From contig JAGMVK010000004.1 in NCBI GenBank assembly GCA_020747065.1, positions 434,001-498,000 on the forward strand: a stretch of DNA of 64,000 nt, written 5' to 3'. Numbering within the stretch: position 1 is the first letter of the stretch; each line of letters begins with the position of its first letter. This document shows positions 44,399 through 55,544 of the stretch, one piece after another. The notes beneath the pieces are model-generated. The model searched no databases and was not told the DNA's origin. It was given only the letters and a program-made list of their open reading frames with translations. Source of the DNA: Cadophora sp. MPI-SDFR-AT-0126 (Eukaryota > Ascomycota > Leotiomycetes > Helotiales > Ploettnerulaceae). Both the position numbers and the translations under genes were made by a program.

Positions 44399-45595
44399 TT
44401 AGACGTACTGGAGGATGTACTTCTTGTCGAGCCAACCAACTTTGTCAAATGCAGACCAAAGTTTGCTAGCCTTGTTGACATCGATCTTGCATGCCTGTTG
44501 AGCGTCGGTCTTTCTAAACTCCTTCTTGATGTTGTAAGCCTCGATTCGCTTGATGAAGATTCGGCGTTTCGAAGTCAAGTAGGTGGCGCAGTCGAGGCGG
44601 AGATTGGCGGCAAGGTGAATTTCGTCTGGGTGGAGGAGGTGGGCGTGAGGGTCGGATCTAAGGTCGATAGGAGCACCTTTCCAGTCGACCTTGAGAGAAT
44701 TGGCTTTGCTCGGAAGAGTGGAGAGAGGTGGGCAGTAGTCAGGCAAGGCGCTGAAGTCCTTGTCTTCCCGAGCAACTCTCTTTGCTGTATCAGGTGTTGA
44801 GCCACGATATCCTTGGGTCGCCTTCGGTGGTCGTTGAGGCTTCGTCACTCTGATGCTATTTCCTGATTTGACGGGCTTGATGTTTGGTCTGACTTGTCGT
44901 ACACCGCCGGCGTGCGCAGGTGCAATCGTTGTATATCGTCTTCCTCCCATCTTCAACATGTTATCCTCTCTCAATTGGGCAATCTCTCGTTGAGCCCATT
45001 GCTTTCGATTGGCGTTGTATGCTTGCGCAACCTGTGACTTGAACTCCAGGACGAGCTCATATTCATCGTGGCGCGGTGGTGAGACCTCTCTGAAGACGCT
45101 CGATTCTCTAGCCTGGACATATTCGTTCACCATTCGAGAGCGTTCGTTGTTGACGAAGAGAGGAGGTTGAGTAGGGCTGTTGTCAGGTTGCGGGAAGAGG
45201 ATCATGTCTCGAACGACGCTGGGATGTGCATCCTCTGGACTGACCGTCTTCGATTCTGGGGAGATGGGTGGCGAGAGAGGAGCGAGGCATCTGCCTGTTT
45301 GGTTCGAATTGGCTGCCTTCATGGTGAAATCCATTGATGATGCTGAGGATGAGGGAGGGAAACTCTCTTGAGGCGTTTGCTCTGGTGGCGAGAGCATGGT
45401 GGTTCTGGCATCGAAAGGTCCCTTACTCTCCATGTTGACGATTCGATTGATGCTTGGGAGAAATGGCTGGGAGGGATTCGAATTATATGTAGGGGAGGTA
45501 GTCAATGGCCGAATTGGTGAATGTGTGGTCGACGGGTAGGAGTCATCGAAGGAGGTGGAAGAGTGCAGGCCACTCGAAGTTGTTTTGTCATCCAT
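44399..45595 (-). CDS. SWIRM-domain protein (Fun19/Laf-like)
   Basis: SWIRM is a helical DNA- or histone-contacting domain found in chromatin regulators. The uninterrupted 398-codon frame has a disordered, Ser/Pro-rich N-terminal half (about residues 1-165) and a helical QWAQREIAQLREDN segment near 200. The C-terminal SWIRM domain covers about residues 285-398: DYCPPLSTLPS, KVDWKGAPIDL, LHPDEIHLAANLRLDCATYL and SKLWSAFDKVGWLDKKYI. The layout matches yeast Fun19 and fission yeast Laf1/Laf2, of which the latter are Clr6 histone-deacetylase-associated. No other catalytic domain is present. The role as a chromatin complex subunit is inferred from family. The start is the only ATG that keeps the N-terminal region. 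Confidence 0.85.
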   Translation of the reverse strand: MDDKTTSSGLHSSTSFDDSYPSTTHSPIRPLTTSPTYNSNPSQPFLPSINRIVNMESKGPFDARTTMLSPPEQTPQESFPPSSSASSMDFTMKAANSNQTGRCLAPLSPPISPESKTVSPEDAHPSVVRDMILFPQPDNSPTQPPLFVNNERSRMVNEYVQARESSVFREVSPPRHDEYELVLEFKSQVAQAYNANRKQWAQREIAQLREDNMLKMGGRRYTTIAPAHAGGVRQVRPNIKPVKSGNSIRVTKPQRPPKATQGYRGSTPDTAKRVAREDKDFSALPDYCPPLSTLPSKANSLKVDWKGAPIDLRSDPHAHLLHPDEIHLAANLRLDCATYLTSKRRIFIKRIEAYNIKKEFRKTDAQQACKIDVNKASKLWSAFDKVGWLDKKYILQYV

Positions 45596-47834
45596 ATCTC
45601 GTTTGTATGCGCCTCCCCCAGATGCCTTTGGCTAGTCGTGGCAACTCTCGGAGAGTGTTGCGGATTTGCGGTGCTCTTAAGTCCGCCGACGGTTCAATGT
45701 CAGATGGGGCCTGGGGAACTTTGTAGAGAAGTCGAGTTGCGCGTAGGAGTATTGAGGATTGATGGGGGTTGGTCAGCTGAGATGTCACACCGTTCGGTTC
45801 TTTGTGAATGCCGGTTTCCAGTCAATGCGCGGACAGGCTACCAGTGTCGAGTGAATTGGTTGAAAGAAATGAGCGAGACAATGGTGAAAGGAATGCGGGA
45901 GAGTAATTGTTTCGAAGTGAGATAGAGGGAAGAGAGTGAGAAACAAGAAGAGTGCGAGAGGGAGTAAGAATAAATAGGCTGGGGCTGCTGGCTGGTGCTG
46001 GCAGTAGGCAGGTGAGAGAGTGAGTAGAGTAGGGTAGGGCGTAGTGGGTGGTGGTGGGATATGGAAGTGGATGCGGATGTGGAGGTAGCCAGCGCAGGAG
46101 TGCCAGTGACTGTGTGGAGGGGCAAGGGTCGTATGGTCTGCCTGGCCTGCGCGGGACTGGACTGGACAGTCTGGAATACCACTGGTACCTGATGACTTTG
46201 GCCCTGCCTGACCTGGCCGCCTTGCCTCAAGTGGGAGGAAGTGTGTGTGGTAGATGACTCCTCGTGATATAAGCCGCCGGATGACCAGGTAATGCAGCCC
46301 ACCTTTCTGTCTCCCTTGACTTACCTTTACTTACTTTGCTCGAGAGACGGCCTCCATAGTATAGTAGGTGCCGAATTGAGTAAGTAGCAGGAGAATGAGA
46401 GAGAGGCCACCTGCCTTGAGTTGCCTTGAGTCAGTCCGACCGTCGATGACGGATATCGGTGGCCCAAAGTGAAGTCGCTGTTTCTGGTTCTCTTTGCTTC
46501 TGGCCGGAACTTAGGCAGCGGTTAGTTGGCGTATGCCTGCTGGTGCTGGATCATGCTGGTTGGTTGGTTGGAACTCCCGAATCGAATCCTCTTTGTCTGA
46601 AGGCGGCTGTGCTGTGCTGAGCGGTGTTTTGAAGGGGCACGAATAGCCAACAACGCGTAATGGAGCACTCAGAACAGGGTAGGGCAGGGGGATTGGATTG
46701 TACGAGAAGAATCTGGAGAGAAGTGAAAGGCGGAGGGGACGGCATTGACCAATGATAGAGCAGGCTTGCATTGGGCATGAAGCAATAGATGCCACCACCG
46801 AATATGTGTGCTGGCTGCATTGTACTGGAGGCAAGGAAAAGGGGGCCGCTCAGCTCTAGCATTGGCACAAGCCACTGGCACTGGTACTGTAATGCATTGC
46901 CTGGCAACAACGAGAATTGCGAGACGCAATTGGGGCAATTGAGAGAGTTGTGGGATGAATTGGGGAAAGAGATGAGTTGGGGGGAACCTCGCTCGCACCT
47001 TGAGACGTCTCTGGATTGGCGGAGGGAGTGGAAAAGAGGGCGCGCAACGGTAGGACAAACATCTCCCGGGAGGCATATCCATCCCATCTCACTCGTTCTC
47101 GTCCTCTCAGCCTGTGCTGCCTCGCCTCACCTCACCTGCCCTCTTTTCCGCCGTGATTCGCTTTCCAAGCACGCAACAAGAAACGAACGTCGTTGCGGAG
47201 GTCGAGTTGTGGTGGTATGAGTCACTCGGATCGAACCAAGCGCGAGAAAGAGAGGGAGGGAACACAAAAGATTTTTAGTGTAAAGCTAGTCTACTTCGGG
47301 TATAAATCCCAGCACGATTTATCGGTGAAGCCTGATCTAAAGTCCGACAGCAACTCCACTGCCTGCCCTCACCTCAGCCCAACGACGCATCTTCTGGAAG
47401 CAGCGCTCGGGGGGGTACTGTAGGCAGGGCGTGGGCGCATAGTAGCGGAGTATGATTGCTTGCTTGCTCGTTGAAGCTGCAGTCCGATTTTACAGTGTGG
47501 TAAATAAAGGAGGGGTGATTGTATTTTGATAATGGATTACTGCATGCAATTCATTCAGTAATTCCTTCCCACCTTTTTCTATGTGCTCAATTAATCTAAT
47601 CACTTTCATCTACAGCCAATTGAACTTACAATTCCATTCCTGAACATCATCCGCCTATTCTGTGGCGTTGTGCTGAGTTGCCCACCCCACTCCACCGCAA
47701 TTGACCTCACGCGTCTCCCCACATCGCACGTCGTGAATCGCGGCATGGAAATTCAACAACCAGACTGCCACAAAGGGATGTCTAGGTCCAGTCCAGTCTA
47801 CACCCGCAGCCTTTGATCTCCCGAGCCACTGGAT
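45596..47834. other. divergent intergenic region, SWIRM / CDK genes
   Basis: Upstream of both genes. Overlapping frames up to 178 codons occur on both strands (46511-47220) but show no motif and look like composition effects. A CA/CT-rich stretch before 47835 fits a leader of the kinase gene. Confidence 0.5.
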
Positions 47835-49096
47835 ATGGCGAACTCACCTCTTGTTGTCCCTGGGGACGCAGACAAAGCCAATTCGAGCAAATCAAAGCTA
47901 TCGAACAATGCAGCCTCAAATGGAGCAACACCTGAAGCAATGCAGCCCAGTACCGGCGGCCACGACCTAGCAGAGCAGATGAACGAGGATGAGAAGCAGA
48001 AATATGTCAAAGGTGCTTTTGTTGCCCTGTATACACCTACGCATTCGCACAAGCATACTAACCATTGCCCCAAGGCAGGAAACTCGGAGAAGGAACGTAC
48101 GCAAATGTCTACCTTGGACACCTCCGTACCGACCCCACCAAATTCGTCGCCATCAAGAAGATCAAAATCCAGAAGGAATACACCGAGGGCATGGCCCCAG
48201 ACGCCATCCGCGAACTCAAGCACCTCCAAGAACTCTCGCACCCAAACATCATCTCCCTACTCTCCGTCTTCTCCTCCAAGGACCAGAACCTCAACCTCGT
48301 CCTCGAATTCCTGCCCCTGGGCGACCTAGAGATGCTGATCAAGGATACGGAGGGTGTGCGTTACGGCGCGGCGGATATCAAGGCTTGGATGGGCATGTTG
48401 ACGAGAGCCGTCTGGTTCTGTCATGAGAACTTTGTGCTGCACCGCGATATCAAACCGAACAACTTGCTAATTGCCGCAGACGGCGAGGTAAAGCTTGGAG
48501 ATTTCGGTCTTGCGCGCTCATTTTCAGATCCTTACCGCATCATGACTTCAAACGTCATCACACGCTGGTACAGGCCTCCTGAGCTGCTCTTTGGAGCCAG
48601 GCATTACTCTGGTGCGGTGGATATCTGGTCTGTTGGTCTAGTATTCGCGGAACTGGTCATCAGAATGCCCTATATAGCTGGGGATACAGAAATCGGCCAA
48701 GTCAACTTGATCTGTCAAGCCATCGGTACACCTACAGAAGAGAACTGGCCTGGCGTTTCCAAGCTGCCCGAATACACGGTTCCGGACCCACCGAATCCGA
48801 TCCGGGGACGAGATCACTATCTCGCTACCTTTGGGACAGCTGGACAAGAAGGTGTGGATCTACTCATGAAGATGTTGATCTTGGATCCGAGGAAGCGGAT
48901 CACAGGCCGGGAAGCACTAGAACACAAGTGGTGGGCAGCGGATCCAAAGCCGACTAGGAAAGAGGATCTACCGAAGAAACAGGGGAGCTCTAGTGAGGAG
49001 AAGATAGGCGAGGATTTGAAGAGAAGACCTGGAGTATTAGACAATGATAGAGGGCCAAAGGTAGCTAGGAAATTGGATTTCGGAGCCATGAAGTAA
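47835..49096 (+). CDS. CDK7/Kin28-type cyclin-dependent kinase (TFIIH kinase)
   Basis: Ser/Thr kinase of the TFIIH/CAK type that phosphorylates the RNA polymerase II C-terminal domain. Exons 47835-48012 and 48075-49096 are joined across a 62-nt intron (GTGCTT donor, ACTAAC branch site, CCAAG acceptor, phase 1), giving 399 aa. A 60-residue Ser/Asn-rich N-terminal extension precedes the kinase domain. Its motifs are KLGEGTYANVYLGH (P-loop), FVAIKKIKIQ (Lys), the PSTAIRE-like GMAPDAIREL, VLHRDIKPNNLLI, LGDFGLARSF and the T-loop MTSNVITRWYRPPELLFGA. The sequence GARHYSGAVDIWSVG is typical of CDK7/Kin28, more so than of CDK1 or CDK9. The C-terminal tail is Lys-rich. The ATG at 47835 is the first of the frame. 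Confidence 0.9.
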
Positions 49097-49536
49097 TTGG
49101 ATATAACACAGCACTGAAAGAAAGGCATAGCATGGCGTTCAGGGGGTATTTAAAGGCATTCTGTAAAAATAGATTCAAGTTTAATATGTGTTCTTCTATT
49201 GTAATCATAGAAACTTGCGCCATTACTTACTTAGGCATCTATGTTTCTGGCTTGGAGTGCTGAGTTCTCTGGGCGTTCGTGTGTTTACATTAAGGACCAT
49301 CAGTCGTTTAATTCTAATGGTAAGAATCCCATAATACAATTCCTTCAACCACAAGTCACTGCTCCGCAAGGCTGTCCCATGCACCATACACGATCTCACA
49401 ACACCACATCTCAGCTGCTGGCATGCAGCTGACAAGGCAGGGATACCTACACACAAGCCGACCTCATTTTCTGACTTCAGCCTTCCGTCATGGCAACTTC
49501 ATCTAGTCAACCTGAAATCCACATTCTTTCTATCCC
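49097..49536. other. intergenic region
   Basis: 3' flank of the kinase gene and upstream sequence of the broken gene at 49537. No other feature. Confidence 0.5.
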
Positions 49537-50857
49537 ATGGCCGAATCAATCTGCCTAGCCTCCTCCATCCTAACCCTCGCCCTCCTTCGGCGTCACCATC
49601 GTCAAAACCCTACGTTCCTTCAGCGGCTCCTACACCGGCGCCGAACACCGCATCAAAAGGTCTTTCCGACGATGTCACGCTCACCGTCTCCATCCTGACG
49701 GAACTGAGAGCTACCGCCGAAGAATATGAAGCCGAGTTCAAGATCACGGTGCGTAATTTTAGGGCGACGAGGGAGATCTGTGAGAGGAATTTTGGGAGGC
49801 TGGAGGGAGCTTTGAGGGCGCTATGGGTACGGGTGCCAAGGAGGAGAGGGAGGTAGGTGATTGGGGAAAGGGGAAGGAGAAGGAGAAGAAGATGAGTACG
49901 TGGGAGAAGTTGTGTTTTGCGCTGGGTGGCGAGGATGAGATGAGAGTTCTTGTCGCAGATATCGAGACCGCAAAGTCAAACCTGGCGCTTTTACTGGATT
50001 GGGTCAAACTTTTCATCCTCAAAGAGTTGAATAAGAAGTAAGTGATGAATTTCAATCCTTTGATGATGATCTAACTTGTAGTTTCAACTGGTCTGTATCT
50101 ATCTCAATGCCGACTTTGACTAGACATCTCTTAAATGAAGACCAGGCTGGAGATTTGAGGCTACCCGTGCAGCACCTACCTATACTGCTGAGTACTTTGA
50201 AGACTGCTGGCATGATACAGGGCAAGAACCAGACACAATCGACAGCCGATGGGGAGAAAGCTGGCCCGCAACATAGGTCCGAAACGGTTGCGAACGAAAA
50301 GCATCCGTCGGTGATGAAACACCCAGGCATCAATACGACGAGAGTAGTGCTTGGATCCAGTGACCCAGCAAAGATAACCGCAGCAGTGCCGACCAACGAA
50401 CGAGCTGCGACAGGAACGCTGAGTCGTCCATTAGGCGAGACACCTCCTGTTGAAAACAAAACCGAAGACCCATTGACAAGCCCGCATCCACATCATGAAA
50501 AAAGGCAAGTGGCCGTGCTCTCTTTCTTTCATGTGCTCAACGTCGTCGTAAACTGAAAACTCTACTGTCCGGAACGGCGCTGAATTTTCGCAGACCTTCT
50601 TTGGACAACTGAAGCTTCTACGAAGGTTGGATCCTAGAACATGCAATCGAAACCTCAGAACTATACAGCGTGAAGGTATTCTTTGGACTCAAGTCAAAGA
50701 AGTCCAAGGCGATCGTAAACAACATACATACAAAATTCTCCCATTCACACGGGAAAGGACTAGGCTGAAGCAATACATTCAAGGAAGAAACAGTGGAGAG
50801 AGTCGAGCTATGACAGGCGATGGTGTGGAAGCCGTACTGACCAAAATGCCCACTTAG
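49537..50857 (+). pseudogene. frameshifted fungal N-terminal-domain (STAND/NLR-like) gene
   Basis: ATG at 49537 starts a typical MAESICLASSILTLA opening of the fungal N-terminal domain that precedes STAND/NLR-like architectures. Similarity then passes from frame 1 to frame 2 near 49583 (FGVTIVKTLRSF, YTGAEHRIK) and to frame 0 near 49658 (SDDVTLTVSILTEL, ICERNFGRLEGALRALW). No intron can explain either shift. A 44-nt intron (49827-49870) would explain the later change. STWEKLCFALGGEDEM and ETAKSNLALLLDWVKLF follow, then an intron (50039-50083, GTAAGT and TTGTAG), and further weakly recognisable sequence to about 50857. Two 1-nt shifts within 80 bp suggest decay or assembly error. No NB-ARC, NACHT or repeat domain is seen downstream, so the protein was probably short. 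Function is unknown. Confidence 0.6.
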
Positions 50858-53460
50858 AAAGGCACAGTGCGAGATCCGGGCTTTGCTCAATGATCGAAAC
50901 CGCTGAGCAGGTCGCAAATACGAAACCTCGATGTAATCAGTCTACGAAAGTGGCATCTAGTTTGGCATTTTCATTCCCTTCGCAGAGTTAAGGGGGTTTC
51001 TGCATGTAGTTGCCTACCGATGGCAATGGTAGGCATACGGGATATAATACACGTCAGATCGGAGAATTGCTGGCTAAGTTGGCTTCCATAGACAGTACCA
51101 GACAGAATTTTGTCTTGGTTTTTCAGACGTGCCTGTGTTTCACTGCTAGATTCTCGATAACTGCCGAGGACGCAGCCTCAGTAACATTAGCAACAGTCAT
51201 GCGGCGAGAGTGTTGTCTATCTGCAAACCATCTAATTAAGCCAGCACAACAAATCACCATATCTCACCTTTTCGCAAATGATTCCCTTTTCCAATATAAG
51301 CAAGTGAGCACATTATTTATTGGGTGCCTCTCGCACTAGAGTAGAGCAGCTTTATTTATTTACTGGTGTTCTTCTAATAGCAGCGAGGAAAATGCAGGTA
51401 GTAACTAAACAAGACAGCCGAAGTGATCACAACAGACCGGAAACGTCCCCGTCCCAATTGACCTTGTCAACGTGGTCGCCAGCCTCGCCTCTCTGTAGAC
51501 AGAAATAAGAAACACAATACGTCCAGGAAAAAGTCACATCTCGTATCTCGTATCTGAACACTCCACGTGTTCTTGCTTTTCCCTCCAAAAGTCAATTCTA
51601 TCGTCATGGTGTTTCATGATTAAACATCCCTGTTTTCCCCGAAGGATTTGACTGGGAGAAAAGCAATTGAGAAACAAGCAAATTCAGGTAATTTCCTACC
51701 TTCATGCAACACGTATCATGCTTGCTCGCTCACCACGTTGAGGTTCTGCTTTGCACTGGTCTCGTCAGCTATTGGGAGGACAAACCGCTACCTACGAGTA
51801 GATTCGCCAATCCAAGAATTCATTCGTAGCCTGACGATTCTCCTCCATCCCTTTCCTTTCATGCCCGGACCTAGCTTCTGGCTTCGGATGAGAACATCGC
51901 ATGTTACACAACACAACACAACACAGCCAGCCCATCACATCGCATTCCAACCCAATCCAACCTTCAGCTCCAAATCAATAGTGCAATTCAAACATCCATA
52001 CCAATAAACGATCTTGACAGTCTAGACGTCCACGTACACCCTCCCTCTCCCCATCAAGCCTGATCATCCCATCTCGTGCAACCGATCATCTGGCGATATC
52101 ACATACCCACCTACTACCCCAAGTACGTATCAAAACCAACTTTGGAGGTTGCAAGCGGTAGGTCACATGGCCCACTTCTTTTCCTGGTGATCAGATCAGA
52201 CCAGATCAATGGTCCAGGGGGTTCGATCCATTTTCACATGCCGTGGTCGCAAATGCCACGCTCTTTATCGCAGGATACCCCTCCATTCCATCTCCATCTC
52301 AATCTCCACCTGCATGCAATTGACCCCTCCATGATCCTGGCAAGGTCAGGCCGGCCGCACCTTTCATTTCTATTTCCAATTCCAATTGCACCTGGATTTT
52401 GACTTGGACTTGGACATCCTTTCCTTCCAAGATTTCAAGAATGAGAGAAGCGCAACACACGATGCTTTAATCAATTCAATCTGATCCAATCTAGTCCAAT
52501 TGATCGACTTCCTTCATGCATCACTTCCCCCACGCCGCCATCCGATCTCCAATTCCCCTGCCCTCACATCAAACTCTCTTTCCCCCTAAACACTGCACCG
52601 GCACCATCATGCGCACGCCCCCATCATCATCATCCCGGCGGTCAGCCATCATGCCAAAGAAATGCGGAAATGCAAGGAGGGTTGGCGTGGCGCGACCTAA
52701 GTAAGGTAAGGTACTCGTGCTTCTTCGCTCCCGTGTGATCGACGCCGGCAAGACAAGGCAAGGGAAGGGATAAGAAGGATAGTAATCGATAAGATAAGTT
52801 TAGTGAAGTAGCAATCGATAAACCGATAAACCCCTCCTTGGGCTTATCGATACACACGATAGATACAAGCACGACAGATAGATATGTGTGAAGAGGAGAG
52901 CGGTGAAAGCTAGTTTTATTGCATTCCAATTGATGGCAACATTTGAATGCGGTGCTTGCGAATGCAATTGGAATGGAATTGGCCTCGATTTCAGTTCAGC
53001 GCTGTCTCGGGCGGGTGGCAGCTCAGCAGTGATATCGTGGGGGGATGCTGAAGGAGGGGCACATGATCGATTCTCATGAACCTCCCCGCCGAGCCCGAAA
53101 AGTTCTCTCGTCGCGAGGGGCGCTTGTTTGAAACTCGCATGAATCATGTTCAGCATAGGAACAACTACTAGGCCGAGGAATCCCTTGTATATGTGAAGTC
53201 GTGAAAGATGTTTGGGTGGTCTCTGCTTCGCTTAGGATAGGGGCTCGTCTACCCTGAAGCTCGCCTGTAATTGATTCCTTGTAAATAAGTGTCTGCCATG
53301 CCATCTGTGCTCTACCACCTGTAAAGTGGCTGTATGTCTAGTCTACCAGTCATGTCTGTATCCCTCTAATCCCTCACTAGTGATTGATAAGTGGATGTAA
53401 AGACTTGGGAAATTCTCCTTTGAATGTCCAGATCACAAACAATTGTGTCATAACCTCACC
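50858..53460. other. 2.6-kb gene-free stretch
   Basis: No convincing gene. Frames 51648-52007 and 52076-52402 have leader-like CA-rich sequence and no motif. It includes a GATA-rich segment (52779-52885) and an ACACA repeat near 51905-51925. The right end lies downstream of the nickel transporter. Confidence 0.5.
52779..52885. promoter_or_regulatory. GATA-rich segment
   Basis: At least eight GATA/TATC cores fall in about 105 bp, several as ATCGATAA (52784, 52814, and reversed near 52844). No gene 5' end is recognised beside it, so the function is unknown; it may be a regulatory element of an unrecognised transcript. Confidence 0.4.
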
Positions 53461-55228
53461 TCAACCAGAAGGCCCAGCACTCGCCTCGACATCAATCCTC
53501 GCCTTCTTATCCGGCAATGGTCCAGCCTGAACCCTCTCTTGACTCCCATCAGCAACAATCACATCCTCAGCCAAATCGGCATCCCCTTCCTCATCAACCA
53601 TAACCCCCTCCTGTCCCTCCCTCTCCTCCCTCTGCCGAATCCTCCTATCAACCGCTCTCCTAAAAGTCCCATAGAACAACACACTCCCCACACCAGCCAC
53701 CACAAAACTCCCACAGATAGCACCCCCAATAATATCATAATTATCGCCGGCCTTTCCCACGCCCTCCCAGAACCTCCCCGTCGGTTCAGCCACATTCAGA
53801 ATCAGACTCAGCAATTGAATAACACCGATGGCCATCGCGGCCGAAATGGTAATCAGGGTAAGCACGATGCTGTAGTAAAGAATGGCGATTTGATCTCGAG
53901 CGAGAGCCGTGGAAGTGTATAGCGTCATCATGAGTGCGCCGTCCGTGGTGTCGAGGAGACACATGCCTGCTGTGAAGAGGATTGGGAAGATGAGGATCAG
54001 CCAAAAGGATGTCCCGGATGCGCCTTGTAGAGACGCAATTCCCAAGAGGGCAACTTCAGAGGAAGTGTCGAAGCCGAGACCAAAGAGTACACCGAGAGGA
54101 TACATCTTCCATGGTCTGTAGGTATCTTGTGAGCTTTTCTGTATATCGCAACGGCCTAGAGAAGGGTTGGAAACTCACCGGTCAATGAACTTAAACATCC
54201 TCTTAAATACCCTAAACAACGGTCCGCCTCCAGCCCCATCCCAGGGATTCGGCGTCCTCTCTTCACCTTCCTCGATTATGGTCTTCAACTGCACGCACAG
54301 CTTCCACAGGATCCACATGTTCAATATACTGAGGATGATGAGAAAGGCAGCCGAGACTGAAGTCCCGATGATGCCGCCAACTTTGCTGAATGAACCGAAG
54401 CGGTCTGAGACGGCGGCTGCGGTTGCGGCTACGACGATGGATGTTATGATCACGATTCTAGGGGGTGTAAGCTGTTGCTTATCGGATGGGTCGAATAGCT
54501 AAAAGACTTTTGGGTGGGAATAGGAGAAGAGACTGACGTTGAGTGCCCGAGTGAAAAGAAAGTCCCGACTGTCGTGGGTCGTTGCCCATCTGCTATTAGA
54601 CGTCGTGTCATGAGATCGATTGCCTGGGGTTTCATTCAGTAGAATACTTTCAAACCCCAGAGAATGTCTGAGAGCTCACAGCAATGTGGTCAGCGTCCAG
54701 AGCGTGCCGTAAGCCTAAACTATACGCCAGCGCAGCTGTACCGGCCATTGTCCTATCGAAACGATCATAAAATCAGTGATGCGTTCAAGTTTGAGTCCAC
54801 GACTCAAGATCCTATTCTCCCAACTTTCATCTCCCATCAAATTTGAAGTTTGAAACAGATGATGACCTCCACTGATTAGGCACAGAATTCAAAATCTATG
54901 CCCGAGTCATATCAACTCTCAAAGAAAAGGAACTCACGGATGATATGCCTAACCATGTAAGCACTCATCCAATCTTCAAACCACAATCTACAAGAATCAA
55001 CAATAGACATGACAAATTAGCACTCACCAGAACAACACCCACTCCCACCCAAACCACAATATTAACAAGCACCAAAGTCCCAATAGTCCCTAAGACTCTC
55101 AACGGCAATTTGTTGATTCCTGGCATGCGGCCGTGCACTGCGCGGATTTTACCTATCCAAGCTTTTCGACGAGATGGATGTGGTAAGAGAGCCATGCCGG
55201 CGCCATCGCCGCTGAATGGTGGTTCCAT
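53461..55228 (-). CDS. high-affinity nickel transporter (NiCoT family)
   Basis: Membrane permease for Ni2+ (and perhaps Co2+), needed for urease in fungi. Six exons are read on the minus strand: 55228-55028, 54948-54938, 54752-54680, 54623-54538, 54457-54179 and 54115-53461, all phase-consistent, giving 434 aa. The second exon is only 11 nt (GCATATCATCC). The NiCoT signature RHALDADHIAAIDLMTR spans exons 3-4, then TTVGTFFSLGHST and GVLFGLGFDTSSEVALLG. About eight TM segments can be seen, with an internal 40-residue hydrophilic loop (EEGEERTPNPWDG). The C-terminus is acidic and cytosolic. A gene finder lacking micro-exons would probably truncate the N-terminus. UreD is also encoded in this window. 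Confidence 0.92.
54938..54948 (-). other. 11-nt micro-exon of the nickel transporter gene
   Basis: Flanked by a GGTTAG acceptor and a GTGAGT donor. It supplies GCA TAT CAT CC, which restores phase and gives the AYHP segment before TMAGTAALAYSLGLRHA. Confidence 0.75.
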
Positions 55229-55544
55229 TGTTCTCCCTTGAGGTTAGTCTGTTGTAGAGAGGAGAGAGAACACCTGGAGATTGGAGATGGATGAAGGAGA
55301 GTGAAGCTGAGCAAAGAACGTGAACTGACAGAAGTGGAGGATGGCGGGGTAGCTTTTTTGGAAAAGAACCGAGATCTCTCAAGGTGGGATGAATCTGGTG
55401 GGGTAAATTGCTCGACTAACCCATCCTGACCAATCAAGTACCACATATTAATCTGCTCTTACTCAATTTGTAAACAAAATGAAAGTCTTGGCCAGAGCCT
55501 GCCTCTGGAAGGGTATCACTTCTGTATGTCTGTCTAGGATTTGT
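55229..55544. other. short intergenic region, GET3 3' end to nickel transporter 5' end
   Basis: 317 bp that must contain the nickel transporter promoter. No GATA or other strong motif was noticed. Confidence 0.45.

Noticed and set aside
46511..47220. Overlapping ORFs of 78-178 codons on both strands upstream of the kinase gene
   Set aside because: Mutual overlap on both strands and lack of motifs point to composition effects.
52215..52235. GGTTCGATCC resembling a T-arm
   Set aside because: The flanking bases do not form a 5-bp T stem, and no cloverleaf can be drawn.
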